Source: Candidatus Yanofskybacteria bacterium RIFCSPHIGHO2_02_FULL_50_12
Lineage (GTDB): Bacteria; Patescibacteriota; Minisyncoccia; 2-02-FULL-40-12; GWA2-44-9
Direction of reading: 5' to 3'
NCBI GenBank assembly: GCA_001794525.1
Contig: MGJZ01000009.1
Location: 1-7,179 of the forward strand
Length of the DNA: 7,179 bases
The notes below the pieces were generated by a model. The model ran no database searches. It saw nothing but the letters and a program-made list of their open reading frames with translations, and had not been told where the DNA came from. The translations under genes and the position numbers were made by a program. Below, piece after piece: positions 5,945 to 7,179 of this stretch. Numbering within the stretch: position 1 is the stretch's first letter; each line of letters starts with the position of its first letter.

Positions 5945-6523
5945 ATGATTAGTTTTCTGCAAGGAACCATAGAGTACCGAGGCGATAAATACGCGATTTT
6001 GAACACGGGCGCCATAGGCTATAAGGTGATAATGGTCCCTAAATTGCTGAATAGTTTATCAAAAATCAAGGATCCGGTCAAGCTGTACATCCACTCACAG
6101 ATGAACATGCGTGAAGGCACATTCGACCTCTACGGCTTTGATAAAAAAGAGGATCTGGATTTATTCCATTTGCTGACCACGGTGTCTGGAATCGGCCCGA
6201 AAGGGGCCCAAAACATCCTATCCGTGGTGGAGCCGACGCACTTGAAAGCAGCGGTGGTTAATGAAGATTCCGATTACCTACGCAAAGTGTCCGGTTTGGG
6301 CGCGAAAACGGCTCAACGGCTCATTCTTGAGTTAAAAAACAAAGTCGACCATATCGAAACACCTGGCAGCGCGTTAGATCTCGGCCAGGAAGGCCAGGCA
6401 ACCGAGGCGCTCCTTTCGCTCGGCTATTCGCCGAGCGAAATTAAGGAGGCTCTCAAAGAGGCCAAAGGCCCTACTCTCCAAGATCGCGTCCGCGAAGCAC
6501 TGAAACTCCTCGGCCGCAAATAA
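5945..6523 (+). CDS. ruvA: Holliday junction branch migration complex subunit RuvA
   Basis: DNA-binding subunit that tetramerises on Holliday junctions and loads the RuvB motor for branch migration during recombinational repair. The 192 residues show the three-domain plan: an N-terminal OB fold (MISFLQGTIEYRGDKYAIL, to about residue 64), two helix-hairpin-helix motifs (LTTVSGIGPKGAQNIL at 77-92 and LRKVSGLGAKTAQRLILELK at 112-131), and after an acidic linker the RuvB-binding domain III (about 150-192, with EALLSLGYSPSEIKEAL). The acidic-pin pair Glu-Asp of E. coli RuvA (E55, D56) corresponds to E57 and G58 here (NMREGTFDLYGF), so one acid is missing. ATG 5945 has no Shine-Dalgarno and sits six bases after a TGNTANNNT box. 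No ruvB or ruvC lies next to it in the window. It is followed by a strong terminator. Confidence 0.96.
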   Translation: MISFLQGTIEYRGDKYAILNTGAIGYKVIMVPKLLNSLSKIKDPVKLYIHSQMNMREGTFDLYGFDKKEDLDLFHLLTTVSGIGPKGAQNILSVVEPTHLKAAVVNEDSDYLRKVSGLGAKTAQRLILELKNKVDHIETPGSALDLGQEGQATEALLSLGYSPSEIKEALKEAKGPTLQDRVREALKLLGRK

Positions 6524-6527
6524 TACT

Positions 6528-6562
6528 AAAACGAGGCCCACAACTTGTGGGCCTCGTTTTTT
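6528..6562. terminator. Intrinsic terminator after ruvA
   Basis: AAAACGAGGCCCAC (6528-6541) pairs perfectly with GTGGGCCTCGTTTT (6547-6560) around an AACTT loop, followed by further T residues to 6562. The stem is GC-rich and begins 4 bases after the ruvA stop. The A-run on the left arm gives a T-run on the other strand, so it could also stop transcription from the right. Confidence 0.92.
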
Positions 6563-6573
6563 ACTCGAAATAG

Positions 6574-6588
6574 TGCTATTTTCTAACA
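6574..6588 (+). promoter_or_regulatory. Extended -10 promoter of the FemABX gene, leaderless geometry
   Basis: TGCTATTTT (6574-6582) fits TGNTANNNT and is followed by exactly six bases (CTAACA) and the ATG at 6589, the same layout as ftsW and ruvA. It lies just downstream of the ruvA terminator, so the next gene needs its own promoter. There is no -35 match and no Shine-Dalgarno. Confidence 0.6.
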
Positions 6589-7179
6589 ATGAAGTCATTT
6601 CTCCAGACACATGAATGGGCGGAATTCCAAAAATCAGTCGGACGTAAGGTCTGGCGATTTGATGATGGCAAGATTGTGGCCACGGTCATACGACACGACC
6701 TGCCCCTGAAAAAAAATTACCTCTACATTCCGCACGGGCCGGAAATAGATTTCAATGCCATTGCCGGCACGATCGGCAACGAAGTTGCCCAATTCGTAGC
6801 ATATTTGAAAAATCTGGCTCGAGAGGAAAAATCAATGTTCGTAAAAATTGAACCTCTCGATGATAAGGTGCCCGAAGCGATGGTCCGTGCCGGTTTTAAA
6901 AAATCATCAAAGGAAATCCAGCCGCACAAAACCGTGGTGCTTGATTTGGAAAAATCAGAGGAAGAATTGCTGTCCGGGATGCATCACAAGTGCCGCTACA
7001 ACATTAAAGTAGCTGAGAGGCATGGATTAAAATTTGTCGACCGGCAGGACATGGATGCGTTTTGGAAAATGCTCAAACATACTGCCAAAGCCGATCAATT
7101 CTCCACCCACGAGCGAAGCTACTATGACAAGCTCCTGCAGAATCCTTCATTGCGAACCAAGTTGTTTTTTATCGAGAAA
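6589..7179 (+). CDS. FemABX-family peptidoglycan interpeptide-bridge aminoacyltransferase (3' partial)
   Basis: Enzymes of this family use aminoacyl-tRNA to add amino acids to the stem-peptide side chain of lipid II or peptidoglycan, forming cross-bridges; they are cytoplasmic with a GNAT-like double fold. The first 197 residues are present and the frame is open at the right edge. Recognisable family features are FLQTHEWAEFQKSVG (4-18), YLYIPHGP (44-51), KIEP (86-89), the stretch EIQPHKTVVLDLEKSEEELL (109-128) and MHHKCRYNIKVAERHGL (131-147), which matches the typical LDL..SEEELL..M..K.RYNI..A...G pattern. The start ATG 6589 is forced by an in-frame TAG at 6571. It is transcribed separately from ruvA. 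Other members of this superfamily modify non-wall substrates, so the acceptor and the amino acid added are unknown, though the nearby wall genes fit a peptidoglycan role. Confidence 0.85.
   Translation, partial: MKSFLQTHEWAEFQKSVGRKVWRFDDGKIVATVIRHDLPLKKNYLYIPHGPEIDFNAIAGTIGNEVAQFVAYLKNLAREEKSMFVKIEPLDDKVPEAMVRAGFKKSSKEIQPHKTVVLDLEKSEEELLSGMHHKCRYNIKVAERHGLKFVDRQDMDAFWKMLKHTAKADQFSTHERSYYDKLLQNPSLRTKLFFIEK

Noticed and set aside
1..7179. TGA reassignment (Gly or Trp) as in some CPR lineages
   Set aside because: All complete genes read through without in-frame TGA and Trp is encoded by TGG, so the standard code suffices.
1..7179. CRISPR array, insertion sequence, tRNA or prophage
   Set aside because: No spaced repeats, transposase motifs, terminal inverted repeats or cloverleaf-like sequence seen; all gaps are shorter than 70 bp.

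Overview
The window is a compact bacterial chromosome segment carrying eight complete or nearly complete genes for cell-wall growth, translation and DNA repair, plus two genes cut by the window edges. Base composition is near 50% GC. All reading frames are intact under the standard bacterial code. Gaps are short, several starts lack a Shine-Dalgarno sequence, the mraY-ftsW pair lies outside a full dcw cluster, and ruvA stands without ruvB or ruvC. Together with the style of the MraY and FemABX-like proteins, this suggests an uncultivated small-genome bacterium such as a member of the Patescibacteria (CPR). That assignment is an inference of moderate confidence. No phage, transposon, CRISPR, tRNA or rRNA sequence was seen.

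Left region (1-3339, plus strand). A membrane-anchored S11 D-Ala-D-Ala carboxypeptidase, cut at its 5' end, is followed by mraY (lipid I synthesis), ftsW (septal SEDS glycan polymerase) and an unrecognised 55-residue charged protein with a strong Shine-Dalgarno. A perfect bidirectional terminator closes the block. These proteins act in succession: MraY makes lipid I, FtsW polymerises lipid II, and the carboxypeptidase trims stem peptides.

Middle region (3338-5918). rpsT (ribosomal protein bS20) runs on the minus strand from a near-consensus sigma70-type promoter. Divergent from it is an unrecognised 73-residue protein with two membrane segments. Its stop codon sits in its own terminator hairpin and shares the palindrome CTAG with the stop of uvrB, which converges from the right.

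Right region (3888-7179). uvrB (nucleotide excision repair) and ruvA (Holliday junction binding) diverge from a 26-bp gap in which their putative -10 elements overlap. ruvA ends at a strong terminator. A FemABX-type aminoacyl-tRNA-dependent peptidoglycan transferase then begins and runs off the right edge.

The most notable signal is promoter layout. ftsW, ruvA and the FemABX gene each have the pattern TGNTANNNT, exactly six bases, then ATG, which predicts leaderless mRNAs. rpsT and uvrB have -10 boxes 10-11 bases before the start, predicting leaders of only a few bases. The gene content is otherwise ordinary housekeeping. The two small proteins are the only candidates for undescribed function, and no convincing new system is visible.
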